NCBI RefSeq assembly: GCF_904846035.1
Contig: NZ_CAJGYT010000001.1
Coordinates: 558,001-622,000, forward strand
Source: Psychrobacter aestuarii
GTDB taxonomy: Bacteria; Pseudomonadota; Gammaproteobacteria; Pseudomonadales; Moraxellaceae
Length of the DNA stretch: 64,000 bases
Direction: 5' to 3'
The position numbers and the translations under genes were made by a program. Below are positions 25,727 through 34,588 of the stretch, in pieces (within the stretch, counting starts at the first letter, position 1; the number at the start of each line of letters is the position of its first letter). The notes beneath the pieces were generated by a model. The model ran no database searches, was not told the DNA's origin, and worked only from the letters and a program-made list of their open reading frames with translations.

Positions 25727-27544
25727 ATGGACAATATGCTATACATCATTGTGGGATTGGTCATCATTGCAGGCATCGCTTTTGTCGTGATGCGTGGCAA
25801 AAACAAGCCATCACAAGCACCAAGTATCAATAAACCAAGCACACGCAGTGCAGATACCAGCAGCGCCGCACCTCAGCGTACCAATGCCACACCTGAGCCT
25901 ATCACTAAGTTTGACAACCTCACCGTCGCTCAGCGCTTTATGGATCAGCAGCGCTATGACAAAGCCATCGAAGCGATTGACCGTGGTCTGGCTGCCAACC
26001 CGACCGACAGCGCCTTATTGCTAAAGCTGCTCCAAGTCCATAATGCAACGCAGCAGCCAGAGGCTTTTTATCAGACTTACGCCAAGCTTGAGACGCATGC
26101 CGACCCTGTCACGATGGTGCAAGCGCAGCAGCTCAAAGCACAGTTTGATGAGACACGTGCACCAGCGCCAGTAGCTGCGCCCATATCTACGCCAGCACAA
26201 AGCGACAATAGCAGTGACTTTGGTGGATTGGCTTTTGAGATTGAAGAAGACAAGCCTGTCGCCGCTGCTGCGCCCGCTAAGGCAGCTGCACCAACGCAGC
26301 AAACAAGTGCCCCTACCGCAGCGCCTGTGGCTGATACCAAGGATGACAATGACGCGTCATTTGATTTAATTTTAGATGATTTAAACCCAGCAACCCGCAC
26401 TACCGACGCACCGACGCAACCTGCATCACCAGCACCGATACAAAGCTTTGAGCAGCGCTCAGACGATACGCTTGATAATGACAATGATTTTGTACTGGAC
26501 TTACCCCCGTCAACAGATGCGCAAACACCAAGCAATCAAGCATTAGATGAGGCAGCCACACCCGCAGAAGCTGTAACACTGACCCCTATTACGCAAGATG
26601 ATGCCATCGATAACGACACAACGGACGCGCTGAGTCTGGACTTTGATGCCCCTGAGCACACGTCTACAGCGCCAGTAACGCGCGATGCTGATACAGCAAA
26701 CACTGAGCAAGCGGACACCCCTGCGCCGAGCACGCTAGATGATGACTTTACCCTCGACTTTGATTCATTGCTGCAAGATGCGAATGCCGATGACATCCAT
26801 CGCACATCAAGTGCAGACAGCGATGTCACTGCGCACATCGATGATGACTTTACGCTAAGCACAGATGACAGCCGTACTGATGACAATGCTATCAAAAACG
26901 ATGACGCCATTGACTTTGGTTTTGAGGATGTGAGCGCGGCGCAAGACAATACCGATGCCCTCATATTGGACACAAAGACAGTCAGCGAAGCAGATAAAGC
27001 AGCGCCAACTGCGGCACCACAAGCAGACGCACAAGACGACTTTGCGGACTTTACGCTGTTTGACAGCAATGAAGCAGCTGACGTGACAGAACCCACTACA
27101 GACAGTACTGATGAACCTGCACAAACACCTGTGTTTAATCTTGAAGAAGAATTTGGCATTGTAGACAACAGCAGTACACCCGTAGCGGCTGAAACAGAAA
27201 CTGCACAGCCCGCAGCTGAAGAGCCTATGCTCTTTGATGATGATTTTGACATCGATGCGCTCATTTCCGATGAGTCTCCTGTCGTAGAGGACGCCACTGA
27301 GGATGCCTCTGCCATCATGCCGACCTCTGATGCGCCAACAGATGACAGCTTGCTACCACCAACAGATAATGCCTTTGATTTTGTCAAAACCTTGGACAGC
27401 AATCAGACCACATTGGCACTTGCTGAGCAATATTTCAGCATCGGTGAATACGATGGTGCCAAGCGACTGTTAAAAGAAGTAGTGTCACAGGGCAATAGCG
27501 AGCAGCAGCAGCAAGCAAATACGCTGCTAGCCCGTATTGCTTAG
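25727..27544 (+). CDS. FimV C-terminal half: membrane anchor, acidic domain and TPR/FimV_C
   Basis: A 605-residue protein. Residues 4-22 (LYIIVGLVIIAGIAFVVM) are a membrane helix followed by basic residues, placing the rest in the cytoplasm. A TPR-like block follows (FMDQQRYDKAIEAIDRGLAA), then a very long Asp/Thr/Ala-rich acidic region (about residues 140-555) with repeats such as LDDDFTLDFDSL and DDDFTLSTDD. It ends in the FimV C-terminal domain LALAEQYFSIGEYDGAKRLL. Together with the preceding gene this restores the FimV layout except for LysM. GCGGGAG precedes the ATG. It and its partner are likely cotranscribed and would assemble across the membrane. Downstream truA fits the fimV neighbourhood of pseudomonads. 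Confidence 0.82.
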   Translation: MDNMLYIIVGLVIIAGIAFVVMRGKNKPSQAPSINKPSTRSADTSSAAPQRTNATPEPITKFDNLTVAQRFMDQQRYDKAIEAIDRGLAANPTDSALLLKLLQVHNATQQPEAFYQTYAKLETHADPVTMVQAQQLKAQFDETRAPAPVAAPISTPAQSDNSSDFGGLAFEIEEDKPVAAAAPAKAAAPTQQTSAPTAAPVADTKDDNDASFDLILDDLNPATRTTDAPTQPASPAPIQSFEQRSDDTLDNDNDFVLDLPPSTDAQTPSNQALDEAATPAEAVTLTPITQDDAIDNDTTDALSLDFDAPEHTSTAPVTRDADTANTEQADTPAPSTLDDDFTLDFDSLLQDANADDIHRTSSADSDVTAHIDDDFTLSTDDSRTDDNAIKNDDAIDFGFEDVSAAQDNTDALILDTKTVSEADKAAPTAAPQADAQDDFADFTLFDSNEAADVTEPTTDSTDEPAQTPVFNLEEEFGIVDNSSTPVAAETETAQPAAEEPMLFDDDFDIDALISDESPVVEDATEDASAIMPTSDAPTDDSLLPPTDNAFDFVKTLDSNQTTLALAEQYFSIGEYDGAKRLLKEVVSQGNSEQQQQANTLLARIA

Positions 27545-27678
27545 TTAATAGTAATAGGCACTGCCCCTTTTTTATTATTCACTGTTGATAGCAATTTTTT
27601 CTCTTTCTTATGGTTTAACATGCGTCTTGTAAGCAGCAATGCTTATAGGACGTATGTGTTTTTGTTATAGGCATTTTT

Positions 27679-28758
27679 ATGCAGCGATCTACCTCTGATT
27701 CTAAGCACGGTACAGATGTAAAACTCATTTACGCAGGCGGCACGTTTGGCAGCTATGGACAACCCTTGGCACCACTGGATGTCGATGTGTTTTTACCGGT
27801 ATTGCAGTCGTTTTTGACCGATGAGCTGCCTTATTTTTCATGGCTTGAGAACAGCTTGATTAAAGACAGCAGTCAGCTCCATGCCTGCGACTTTATGCAT
27901 TTTTATACCTTAATACTAAAAGCGTATGAACAAGGGCAACGTCAGTTCGTATTGATTACAGGTACCGATACCTTAAGTTACTTGGGCGCTTTTTTGGCGG
28001 AAGCCTTTGCAGGCAGTGACATTTGTATCGTCTTAACTGGCAGCATGCGTCCCCTACTCGACAGCAACATCGTCAGCCACTACCAGCGCGACACTGACAG
28101 TGATGCGTGGGACAACTTTTCTGCCGCGCTGCGCTTAGCGGCCTATGGCAACAGCGGCGTACAGATATGCTTTGGCGGCGAGTCTTGGCCTGCGCAAACC
28201 GTACAAAAAATTCACAGCCACGACTTAATGGCGTTTACAGGGCATGGGCGCGCTGCCTACCCTGCCAGCAGCTATGCAAAAGATCTACCCGTCGCACGCC
28301 GCCAGCACTGGCTTGATGACAGAACTGCTGCCCTCAACGCGACTCAAGCGCGTGCAGAAAAGGCAGTCGTACACGCACTATACTGCCTGCCTAACGATGC
28401 TGATGTGTTGTGTCAACAACTAAACGCCTTATCCAAAAAAGCGCCATGCGGCATCATCCTTTTAGGCTTTGGTGCTGGCAACCTGCCACATTCGCAAGCC
28501 TTAGCTGACGCCTTGGACCAAGCGTATGCCCAAGGTCATATGGTGGTTTGCGCCAGTCAATGCGCCTTTGGCGGCGTGAGTGCCAGTTATGCTGCAGGCA
28601 GCTGGCAATACGAGCATCATGTCATTGCAGGTGAGCGCCTGACCATCTCAGCAATTTACGCGCGCTTGCTGTGGCTGTTGCTACACTACGACACACCGAC
28701 CCGTCGCCGTCAGCGCTGGAGCTATACCATCAGTCAAAATACCAGCACGCGGCACTGA
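27679..28758 (+). CDS. L-asparaginase family protein
   Basis: A 359-residue bacterial-type asparaginase that would hydrolyse asparagine to aspartate and ammonia. The first catalytic threonine is Thr22 in IYAGGTFGS. The second triad motif TGTDTLSYLGAFLAE has Thr96 and Asp97, and LTGSMRPLLDSN follows. There is no signal peptide, so it is cytoplasmic. The family also includes glutaminase-asparaginases, and specificity cannot be read from the sequence. It is inserted between the fimV genes and truA, which are adjacent in Pseudomonas. The start at 27679 lacks a clear Shine-Dalgarno sequence. Confidence 0.82.
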   Translation: MQRSTSDSKHGTDVKLIYAGGTFGSYGQPLAPLDVDVFLPVLQSFLTDELPYFSWLENSLIKDSSQLHACDFMHFYTLILKAYEQGQRQFVLITGTDTLSYLGAFLAEAFAGSDICIVLTGSMRPLLDSNIVSHYQRDTDSDAWDNFSAALRLAAYGNSGVQICFGGESWPAQTVQKIHSHDLMAFTGHGRAAYPASSYAKDLPVARRQHWLDDRTAALNATQARAEKAVVHALYCLPNDADVLCQQLNALSKKAPCGIILLGFGAGNLPHSQALADALDQAYAQGHMVVCASQCAFGGVSASYAAGSWQYEHHVIAGERLTISAIYARLLWLLLHYDTPTRRRQRWSYTISQNTSTRH

Positions 28759-28797
28759 TCATTGTTTTACTTGTTTTTGTTTTTATGGTGACCCCTT

Positions 28798-29640
28798 ATG
28801 TCGATGACCCCTACCACATCCGCCCTAACTGCAGCGCCCACTTACACCTTGGCGATTGCGGTTGAGTTTTTAGGGACGCATTATCGTGGCTGGCAGCGGC
28901 AAAAAGAGGTCACAGGCGTACAGGCAGTGTTGGAGTCAGCCATCAGCAAAGTGGCGAACGAGACTATCGAGGTGGTCGCGGCAGGACGGACGGACGCAGG
29001 CGTGCACGCCAGCAATATGATTGCCCATTTTGTTACCACCGCCTACCGCCCTACCAACAATTGGCTGCGCGGGGTCAATAGCCTACTGCCCGATGATATT
29101 GCGCTGCGCTGGATTCAGCCGATGCCTGAGGACTTTCATGCGCGCTTTAAAGCCATTGCCCGCCGGTATCGTTACATCACGCTCAATCAGCCGCAGCGCC
29201 CTGCCATATTAAAAAATCAAGTCACCCATATCTATGAACCGCTTGATTTGCCTGCGATGCAGCAAGCGGCAGCATATATCACAGGTACGCACGACTTTAG
29301 CAGTTACCGCGCCGCCGCCTGCCAGTCCAATCAGCCTGTACGCACCGTCAGTCATGCGCGTCTTTTTCAACACGGCGCGTTCATTGTCTTCGACATTCAA
29401 GCCGATGGTTTTTTACATCATATGGTGCGTAACCTGATGGGCACGCTGCACGCCATTGGCAAGCATGAGCTACAGCCTCATGATTTTTTAGAGATTTTGG
29501 CAAAAAAAGACCGCACCATAGCCCCGCCGACCGCATCAGGTGATGGCTTGTACTTTATCAACGCCTATTATCCACACATCTATCAAGATCTGTTGCCAGA
29601 AGCGCCTTTAACCCCCGTTTGGATCAACTTGCCTGAGTGA
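28798..29640 (+). CDS. truA: tRNA pseudouridine(38-40) synthase TruA
   Basis: Converts uridines 38-40 in the anticodon arm of tRNAs to pseudouridine. The 280-residue protein has EFLGTHYRGWQRQ near the N-terminus, catalytic Asp66 in GRTDAGVHASNMIAHF, FHARFKAIARRYRY, HDFSSYRA and FLHHMVRNLMGTL, all TruA signatures. An in-frame ATG at 28804 is an alternative start. It begins 39 bases after the asparaginase gene and is probably in the same transcript. Confidence 0.96.
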   Translation: MSMTPTTSALTAAPTYTLAIAVEFLGTHYRGWQRQKEVTGVQAVLESAISKVANETIEVVAAGRTDAGVHASNMIAHFVTTAYRPTNNWLRGVNSLLPDDIALRWIQPMPEDFHARFKAIARRYRYITLNQPQRPAILKNQVTHIYEPLDLPAMQQAAAYITGTHDFSSYRAAACQSNQPVRTVSHARLFQHGAFIVFDIQADGFLHHMVRNLMGTLHAIGKHELQPHDFLEILAKKDRTIAPPTASGDGLYFINAYYPHIYQDLLPEAPLTPVWINLPE

Positions 29641-29684
29641 TATACATAACCATTACACGCTGTCAAGTAAAAATCAGGTTTTTG

Positions 29685-29713
29685 TTGCATGAATGGCAAA
29701 ACTTGCGTATAAT
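29685..29713 (+). promoter_or_regulatory. infA promoter
   Basis: TTGCAT (29685-29690) and TATAAT (29708-29713) are 17 bases apart, giving a predicted start near 29720 and a leader of about 27 bases before the infA ATG. Confidence 0.8.
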
Positions 29714-29746
29714 GTCGGCTTATTTTTCTATTGATTGAAACAGGTT

Positions 29747-29971
29747 ATGGCAAAAAAAGACGATATTATTGAATTCGAAGGTGAAGTTATCGATACTTTA
29801 CCGAACACGCTGTTTAAAGTCCGTCTAGAAAACGGTCACGAAATCATCGCTCACATTTCAGGCAAGATGCGTAAGCACTATATCCGCATTCTGACAGGCG
29901 ATAAGGTTAAAGTTGAAATGACCCCTTACGATTTATCGAAAGGTCGTATCACTTACCGCGGTAAAAACTAA
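29747..29971 (+). CDS. infA: Translation initiation factor IF-1
   Basis: A single OB-fold protein that binds the ribosomal A site during initiation. The 74-residue product reads [20 protein letters not shown] at the start and contains [20 protein letters not shown] and [15 protein letters not shown], almost invariant in bacteria. The ATG at 29747 with AAACAGG upstream is the canonical start; an in-frame upstream codon at 29735 is not used. It has its own near-consensus promoter and a bidirectional terminator. Confidence 0.98.
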   Translation: MAKKDDIIEFEGEVIDTLPNTLFKVRLENGHEIIAHISGKMRKHYIRILTGDKVKVEMTPYDLSKGRITYRGKN

Positions 29972-30110
29972 TTTTTATTGCGATAAGTGGGTTGGTCGTT
30001 GTTTTTATCAATACGCATAACAATACTGACAATCCATTTTGACATGTATTGCCAAAAACGCAGTGATTCATGATGGGCGTTTTTGATAAGATTGCCAATC
30101 AGCTCAAACA

Positions 30111-30142
30111 AAAATACCGCTTATCACAAGCGGTATTTTTTT
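30111..30142. terminator. Bidirectional terminator between infA and the L,D-transpeptidase gene
   Basis: AAAATACCGCTT and AAGCGGTATTTT pair perfectly around ATCAC, with A residues before and T residues after, serving both convergent genes. Confidence 0.88.
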
Positions 30143-30208
30143 GTCTTCACTTTTTTGTTCTTCTTCTAAATAAAGCGCGAATAAGCATCTTTTAACGATG
30201 CGTCGAGC

Positions 30209-31483
30209 TTAACGAAACTCAACCGTAGCGCCATCTTCGATCGTACCCAGTAGCGCGAGTGCATCCCAGTTGGTCAAACGCACACAGCCTGCTGAGGCTT
30301 GACGACTGATACGCTCAGGGTCAGGCGAGCCATGGATGCCGTATGAAGGCTTGCTCAGACCAATCCAGACGATACCGACAGGGTTGTTCGGACCTGGAGG
30401 TAGAATGGATTTTTTGCCCTCATCACTGGTATACGTATAGTTGGGTTTGTGAATTTTTACCTTGACGTCATGCGTGCCTGTCGGCGACGGTGTCGAGGTA
30501 CTGCCGACCGTGGTCGGATAGCTGGCAACCATCTTGTCATTGCTGTCATAAGCATAGAGCGTCTGCGCAGCTTTGTCCGCAACCACACGGCTGACAGGGG
30601 TAGTATTGGGGTTGCCAGGGTTATAAACGACAATGCTGTCACCTGCAGCAAAGTTGCTATCAGGATTCAGTGCTTTTAGGTAGTCGGTATCGATATGGAA
30701 CTTTTCACCGAGCGCTTCGATGACGCTCTCATAATACATGGCTTCTAGCTTGGCTTTTTCTTCTGCACCACTTGGTATTTTGGTGGTTTTGACATTGATA
30801 TCATCATCGGTCAATTGATAATCGACCAGTACTGGCTGCTGCATCAATGCGCTGTCTTGGGTTAATGCCTGCCACGTATCCGTATTCATGCTGTCAGTCA
30901 CAGGCAAATTGTTCGCTTCTTGGAACGCTTTCATCGCTTTGATGGTATTTTTGCCCCAGCGACCGTCGACCGCGCCGACGCCATGATGATTCCAGTTTAA
31001 TAAGGCTTGAATCTTGGTGCCCAAGTTTTGGTCAATCTTAGCGCCCTCAGTCCATGTTGCTTCGTTGGCTTTGGTGGCACGCTCTGAGAGATTGTCCGTA
31101 TTGTACTCAATCTCTGGTAGCAGCTTGCTCAATGCCGTTTCGGTCTTACTGTTGCCATCGAGCTTTTGGCTGATACCGCGAGTCACTGGGCTGATGTCGT
31201 CGCCACTTTCAATCAGACTCTTATCAATATCGCTTGGCATGTCATTTGCACTGTCGTCCATGCCAGCGTTAGCGTTCATCGCGGCGTCATCTGTTGCCAT
31301 CTCGCTGTTTGCGTTCATATCGTTCTGATTGGCAGATGTTTCAGCCGTAGTGCTTTGCTCGGTTGTATTGTCTGTCGTTTGCTGCGCATTGGCATCGTCG
31401 TTGCTGCCGCCGCAGCCTGTTAGTAATACTGCGCTGGTACCCATCGCCATCATAATTTGGCTTAATTTATTCAATTTATACAT
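30209..31483 (-). CDS. L,D-transpeptidase lipoprotein with peptidoglycan-binding domain
   Basis: A 424-residue envelope enzyme that would cross-link peptidoglycan stems (3-3 bonds) or attach proteins to peptidoglycan. The lipoprotein signal ends LLTGC with Cys24. Residues 25-110 are an acidic, Asn/Met/Ala-rich linker. A PG_binding_1 domain follows (WNHHGVGAVDGRWGKNTIKA). The YkuD catalytic domain ends with the active site IHGSPDPERISRQASAGCVR, giving His384 and nucleophile Cys400. A LysM-like stretch lies between (FHIDTDYLKALNPDSNFAAG with GDSIVVYNPGNP). The gene stands alone with a terminator downstream. It could equally be an ErfK/YcfS-type attachment enzyme. Confidence 0.92.
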   Translation of the reverse strand: MYKLNKLSQIMMAMGTSAVLLTGCGGSNDDANAQQTTDNTTEQSTTAETSANQNDMNANSEMATDDAAMNANAGMDDSANDMPSDIDKSLIESGDDISPVTRGISQKLDGNSKTETALSKLLPEIEYNTDNLSERATKANEATWTEGAKIDQNLGTKIQALLNWNHHGVGAVDGRWGKNTIKAMKAFQEANNLPVTDSMNTDTWQALTQDSALMQQPVLVDYQLTDDDINVKTTKIPSGAEEKAKLEAMYYESVIEALGEKFHIDTDYLKALNPDSNFAAGDSIVVYNPGNPNTTPVSRVVADKAAQTLYAYDSNDKMVASYPTTVGSTSTPSPTGTHDVKVKIHKPNYTYTSDEGKKSILPPGPNNPVGIVWIGLSKPSYGIHGSPDPERISRQASAGCVRLTNWDALALLGTIEDGATVEFR

Positions 31484-31789
31484 AATGCTTCCTCAAATGT
31501 TCAATGGTGCAGCGCCTAGCTTATCCCTGACTGTTATAGTTTTACCGCTAATGAAGGCACAAACGTCAGCACTGCGTTTGCTTTGTCGTTATGTGCTCAT
31601 CATGCCACACTGATGCCATGGGCGCTGACGGCTTTGTGTTACCAAGCATAGGCAGTTGCCGTTAGTTTGTTAATGATTGGTAGCCAAGAGCAGATTTTTT
31701 TACAAAACTGCGCTGCAAATAAAAAACCCACCTGCCAGTACGGACAGATGGGTTTTTTATGTGATAAATGTGGTGCGTATTTTTGCGGC
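31484..31789. other. Intergenic region between leuB and the L,D-transpeptidase gene
   Basis: Contains the leuB terminator at 31721-31758 and, closer to 31484, the presumed minus-strand promoter and GGAAGC ribosome site of the L,D-transpeptidase gene. I see no gene. Confidence 0.5.
31721..31758 (-). terminator. Intrinsic terminator after leuB
   Basis: AAAAAACCCACCTG pairs with CAGATGGGTTTTTT (one mismatch) around a 10-base loop. It lies 32 bases past the leuB stop and is nearly symmetric. Confidence 0.85.
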
Positions 31790-32890
31790 TTATAGTTTTG
31801 CCAGTACCGCCTCACCCATTTGCTGACAGCCGACTTGGGTCAAGCCCGCTTCGGTTTTATCCAAGATATCAGGCGTACGCAGACCATCGTCCAGCACATC
31901 ACTGACCGCTTGCTCAATGGCTTGCGCCGCGGCTTCTTGCTTAAAGGTATAGCGCAGCATCATGGCTACTGACAAGATGGTCGCTAGGGGGTTGGCCTTG
32001 TCTTGACCAGCGATATCAGGCGCTGAGCCGTGGCATGGCTCATACATGCCCTTGCCTGCCTCATCAAGGCTGGCTGATGGCAGCATGCCGATAGAGCCTG
32101 TGAGCATGGCGGCTTCGTCAGACAAGATATCGCCGAACATGTTGCCTGTGACCATCACGTCAAACTGCTTGGGATCACGAATCAGCTGCATGCAGGCATT
32201 GTCCGCGTACATGTGCGACAGCGCCACATCGCTATAATCCGCTTGCTGCATTTTTGTGATGGTCTGTTTCCACAGCTCGGTCACTTCTAATACGTTGGCT
32301 TTGTCCACTGAGCAAACGCGCGCTGGATTGCCTGAGGCGGCAGTACGGGTTTGCGCCAGCTCAAAGGCAACCTTGCCAATACGCTCAATCTCACTGGTGC
32401 TATAGACCATTGTGTTATAGCCTTGCTGCTCGCCATTTTCTAGCGTGCGGATACCGCGTGGCTCGCCAAAGTAGATACCGCCTGTCAGCTCACGTACGAT
32501 AAGTAAATCCAAGCCTTTGATAATCTCAGGCTTGATGCTTGACGCATTGGCGAGCTGCGGGTAGAGCTTTGCCACGCGCAAGTTGGCAAACAAGCCTAAT
32601 GCACTACGGATTTTTAGCAGTCCACGCTCAGGGCGCTTGCTGCGCTCAATGGCATCCCACTTAGGTCCACCGACTGCGCCTAACAGTACCGCGTCTGCTG
32701 CACGGGCGCGCGTGAGTGTCTCTTCGGGCAATGGCTCACCTGTGGCGTCAATGGCCACACCGCCAATCAAACCCTCTTCTAAGGTCAGTCCCAAATCAAA
32801 CGTCTCATTAACCCGTTTTAGCACATTGATGGCCTGCGCCATAATCTCAGGGCCAATACCATCGCCTGCTAATGTCAATACGGTTGCCAT
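31790..32890 (-). CDS. leuB: 3-isopropylmalate dehydrogenase
   Basis: Oxidises and decarboxylates 3-isopropylmalate to 2-oxoisocaproate with NAD+ in leucine synthesis. The 366-residue protein has [13 protein letters not shown] at the N-terminus, [11 protein letters not shown], the substrate-binding Arg residues in [18 protein letters not shown] and [10 protein letters not shown], the metal site in [19 protein letters not shown] sequence, and [18 protein letters not shown] for NAD binding. The frame continues to 32911, but AAGGATTTTT immediately precedes the ATG at 32890, and [13 protein letters not shown] is the typical start. Confidence 0.96.
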   Translation of the reverse strand: MATVLTLAGDGIGPEIMAQAINVLKRVNETFDLGLTLEEGLIGGVAIDATGEPLPEETLTRARAADAVLLGAVGGPKWDAIERSKRPERGLLKIRSALGLFANLRVAKLYPQLANASSIKPEIIKGLDLLIVRELTGGIYFGEPRGIRTLENGEQQGYNTMVYSTSEIERIGKVAFELAQTRTAASGNPARVCSVDKANVLEVTELWKQTITKMQQADYSDVALSHMYADNACMQLIRDPKQFDVMVTGNMFGDILSDEAAMLTGSIGMLPSASLDEAGKGMYEPCHGSAPDIAGQDKANPLATILSVAMMLRYTFKQEAAAQAIEQAVSDVLDDGLRTPDILDKTEAGLTQVGCQQMGEAVLAKL

Positions 32891-32941
32891 AAAAATCCTT
32901 GTTGTTGTCAATCAGCGGTGTGCATCAATCATGCACGGTTA

Positions 32942-33625
32942 TTATGAATGGGTGTGTTCGTGAAGCTGGTCGAGGGCATGTACGCGGGTTTCGATAAATT
33001 CGCCTTGATGCTCAGGATGCATGTCTTGGCAAAAGTGGCGCAGTACTTGGTTTTGATGCACAAGGTCAATACACAATGGCTCAGGTGACGCGCTGTCAAG
33101 CAGACTGCCACTTGAGGCTTTTGTCGCTTGACGATAGGCCTTTAATTGATACACGCCAGGCTGCGTAAACTCATGAATCATCGCAAAGCGCTCAGTGTAG
33201 TTTAAATTGGGCTCTGGATAAAAATTGACATGCACTTCACGTTTTTTGGGCAGCATGCGTACGTAGTAGTTATTTAGCGGCGGCAATCCTGAAGCGCTTG
33301 CCAGCGTCGCCTTGACCGCGTATGGACTACTTAATGTGCTCATATTGCTGCCAGCATCACTACGCGGCGCTTCAATCGTTGCCATAGGCACATGCGTGTC
33401 GGTGCTGACCACCAGTGTTTTGTCAATCTGCGTAAACTCACAGTGGTAAGTACCTGCACAGGTCAGGCTCACCTCACCTGCGGTCGAAGGGACGTCAACC
33501 GCCCATGTTTTTGTCGGTTTTTGCTCAATGGTTTGGTAGCCACTGAGTAACTGACATCCTGACAATCCAATACTGGTACCCATAACGACACCAGCAACAA
33601 CAAAACCACGCGGTATATTTATCAT
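32942..33625 (-). CDS. Uncharacterised lipoprotein within the leucine cluster
   Basis: A 227-residue protein with a lipoprotein signal ending IGLSGC (Cys24). I do not recognise the mature domain. It has two Cys in LTCAGTYHCEF, and a later stretch around LPKKREVHVNFYPEPNLNY, followed by VYQLKAY, looks like a beta-rich domain. The C-terminus is His-rich and ends HEHTHS. It lies between leuD and leuB on the same strand, 51 bases before leuB, yet has no evident link to leucine synthesis. A ribosome site is not obvious before 33625. Confidence 0.75.
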   Translation of the reverse strand: MINIPRGFVVAGVVMGTSIGLSGCQLLSGYQTIEQKPTKTWAVDVPSTAGEVSLTCAGTYHCEFTQIDKTLVVSTDTHVPMATIEAPRSDAGSNMSTLSSPYAVKATLASASGLPPLNNYYVRMLPKKREVHVNFYPEPNLNYTERFAMIHEFTQPGVYQLKAYRQATKASSGSLLDSASPEPLCIDLVHQNQVLRHFCQDMHPEHQGEFIETRVHALDQLHEHTHS

Positions 33626-33687
33626 GATGATGACTACTATAAAGTGAAAAGAAGGCGAAAACGTGACAAAAAATCGGGCAATGGCAG

Positions 33688-33714
33688 GCGCTGACCACGC
33701 TGGGCGGTCAAGCG
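33688..33714. other. Hairpin between leuD and the lipoprotein gene
   Basis: GCGCTGACC (33688-33696) pairs with GGTCAAGCGC (33705-33714) with one bulged A; outer arms GGCAGG and CCTGCC could extend it. On the minus strand the nearest T-run is about 15 bases away, so it is at best a weak terminator, or a processing or mRNA-stability element. Confidence 0.35.
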
Positions 33715-33855
33715 CTCATATACGCGCCACCTGCCGTCATAACTGCCAAAACGCCATTTATTTTAGCCACTTCATCACCATAACTCAACGCTTGCGCCCT
33801 ACCCAAATAGACCAGAAGGTCAATATTTGGGTATAAACCGCGTCACCATGCCAGA

Positions 33856-34506
33856 TTACGCATGCACAGGATTAAAAATCCATGGCGTCTTTTGTTGCAT
33901 GGTCTCTTCGTAAGCCTTGATGGCATCGCTTTGCTGCAAGGTCAAACCAATATCATCCAGACCGTTTAACAAGCAATGCTTGCGAAAGGCATCAATCTCA
34001 AAAGGATAGCGCTCGCCCGTTGGGGTAATGACCACTTGCGCTTCTAAATCTGCCGTTAAGGTATAGCCTTCTTCAGCCACGACCGCTTTCATCAATGTAT
34101 CGACGATGGCTTCATCAAGCACGATGGGCAGCATGCCGTTTTTAAAGCAGTTGTTATAAAAGATATCGGCAAAGCTTGGCGCGATGACCGTGCGAAAGCC
34201 ATACTCTGATAAAGCCCATGGCGCGTGCTCACGGCTTGAGCCGCAGCCAAAGTTCTTGCGCGTCAATAAAATGGTCGCGTCTTGATAACGTGGCTGGTTC
34301 AGCACAAAATCAGGGTTGATGGGGCGTTTGCTGGCATCTTGACCTGGAAAGCCTTCGTCCAAGTAGCGCCACTCGTCAAACAGATTGACACCAAAGCCTG
34401 TGCGTTTGATAGATTTTAAGAACTGCTTGGGAATGATTTGGTCGGTATCGACATTTGAGCGATCAAGGGGGCACACGATACCCGTTTGAATGTTATAAGC
34501 CTGCAT
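33856..34506 (-). CDS. leuD: 3-isopropylmalate dehydratase small subunit
   Basis: Swivelling-domain subunit of isopropylmalate isomerase. The 216-residue protein has [20 protein letters not shown], the substrate-specificity segment [15 protein letters not shown], and [17 protein letters not shown], standard LeuD features. ACTAGGAT precedes the ATG at 34506. It follows leuC by 82 bases that contain an 11-bp hairpin. Confidence 0.96.
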   Translation of the reverse strand: MQAYNIQTGIVCPLDRSNVDTDQIIPKQFLKSIKRTGFGVNLFDEWRYLDEGFPGQDASKRPINPDFVLNQPRYQDATILLTRKNFGCGSSREHAPWALSEYGFRTVIAPSFADIFYNNCFKNGMLPIVLDEAIVDTLMKAVVAEEGYTLTADLEAQVVITPTGERYPFEIDAFRKHCLLNGLDDIGLTLQQSDAIKAYEETMQQKTPWIFNPVHA

Positions 34507-34553
34507 AAGATATCCTAGTGTTAATGAGTAAAGACAAACAAAATCCTATCGAC

Positions 34554-34580
34554 CTAAAGCGTGAACGCATCACGCTTTAG
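34554..34580. other. Perfect 11-bp hairpin in the leuC-leuD spacer
   Basis: CTAAAGCGTGA and TCACGCTTTAG enclose ACGCA. No T-run follows on either strand, which fits an intercistronic stabilising or processing hairpin rather than a terminator. Confidence 0.55.
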
Positions 34581-34588
34581 ATGCTCGA

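Noticed and set aside
26536..27402. 288-codon Ser-rich minus-strand frame
   Set aside because: It mirrors the Asp/Thr/Ala-rich acidic region of the FimV C-terminal gene, whose codon usage leaves the opposite strand open; it has no ribosome site or conserved motif.
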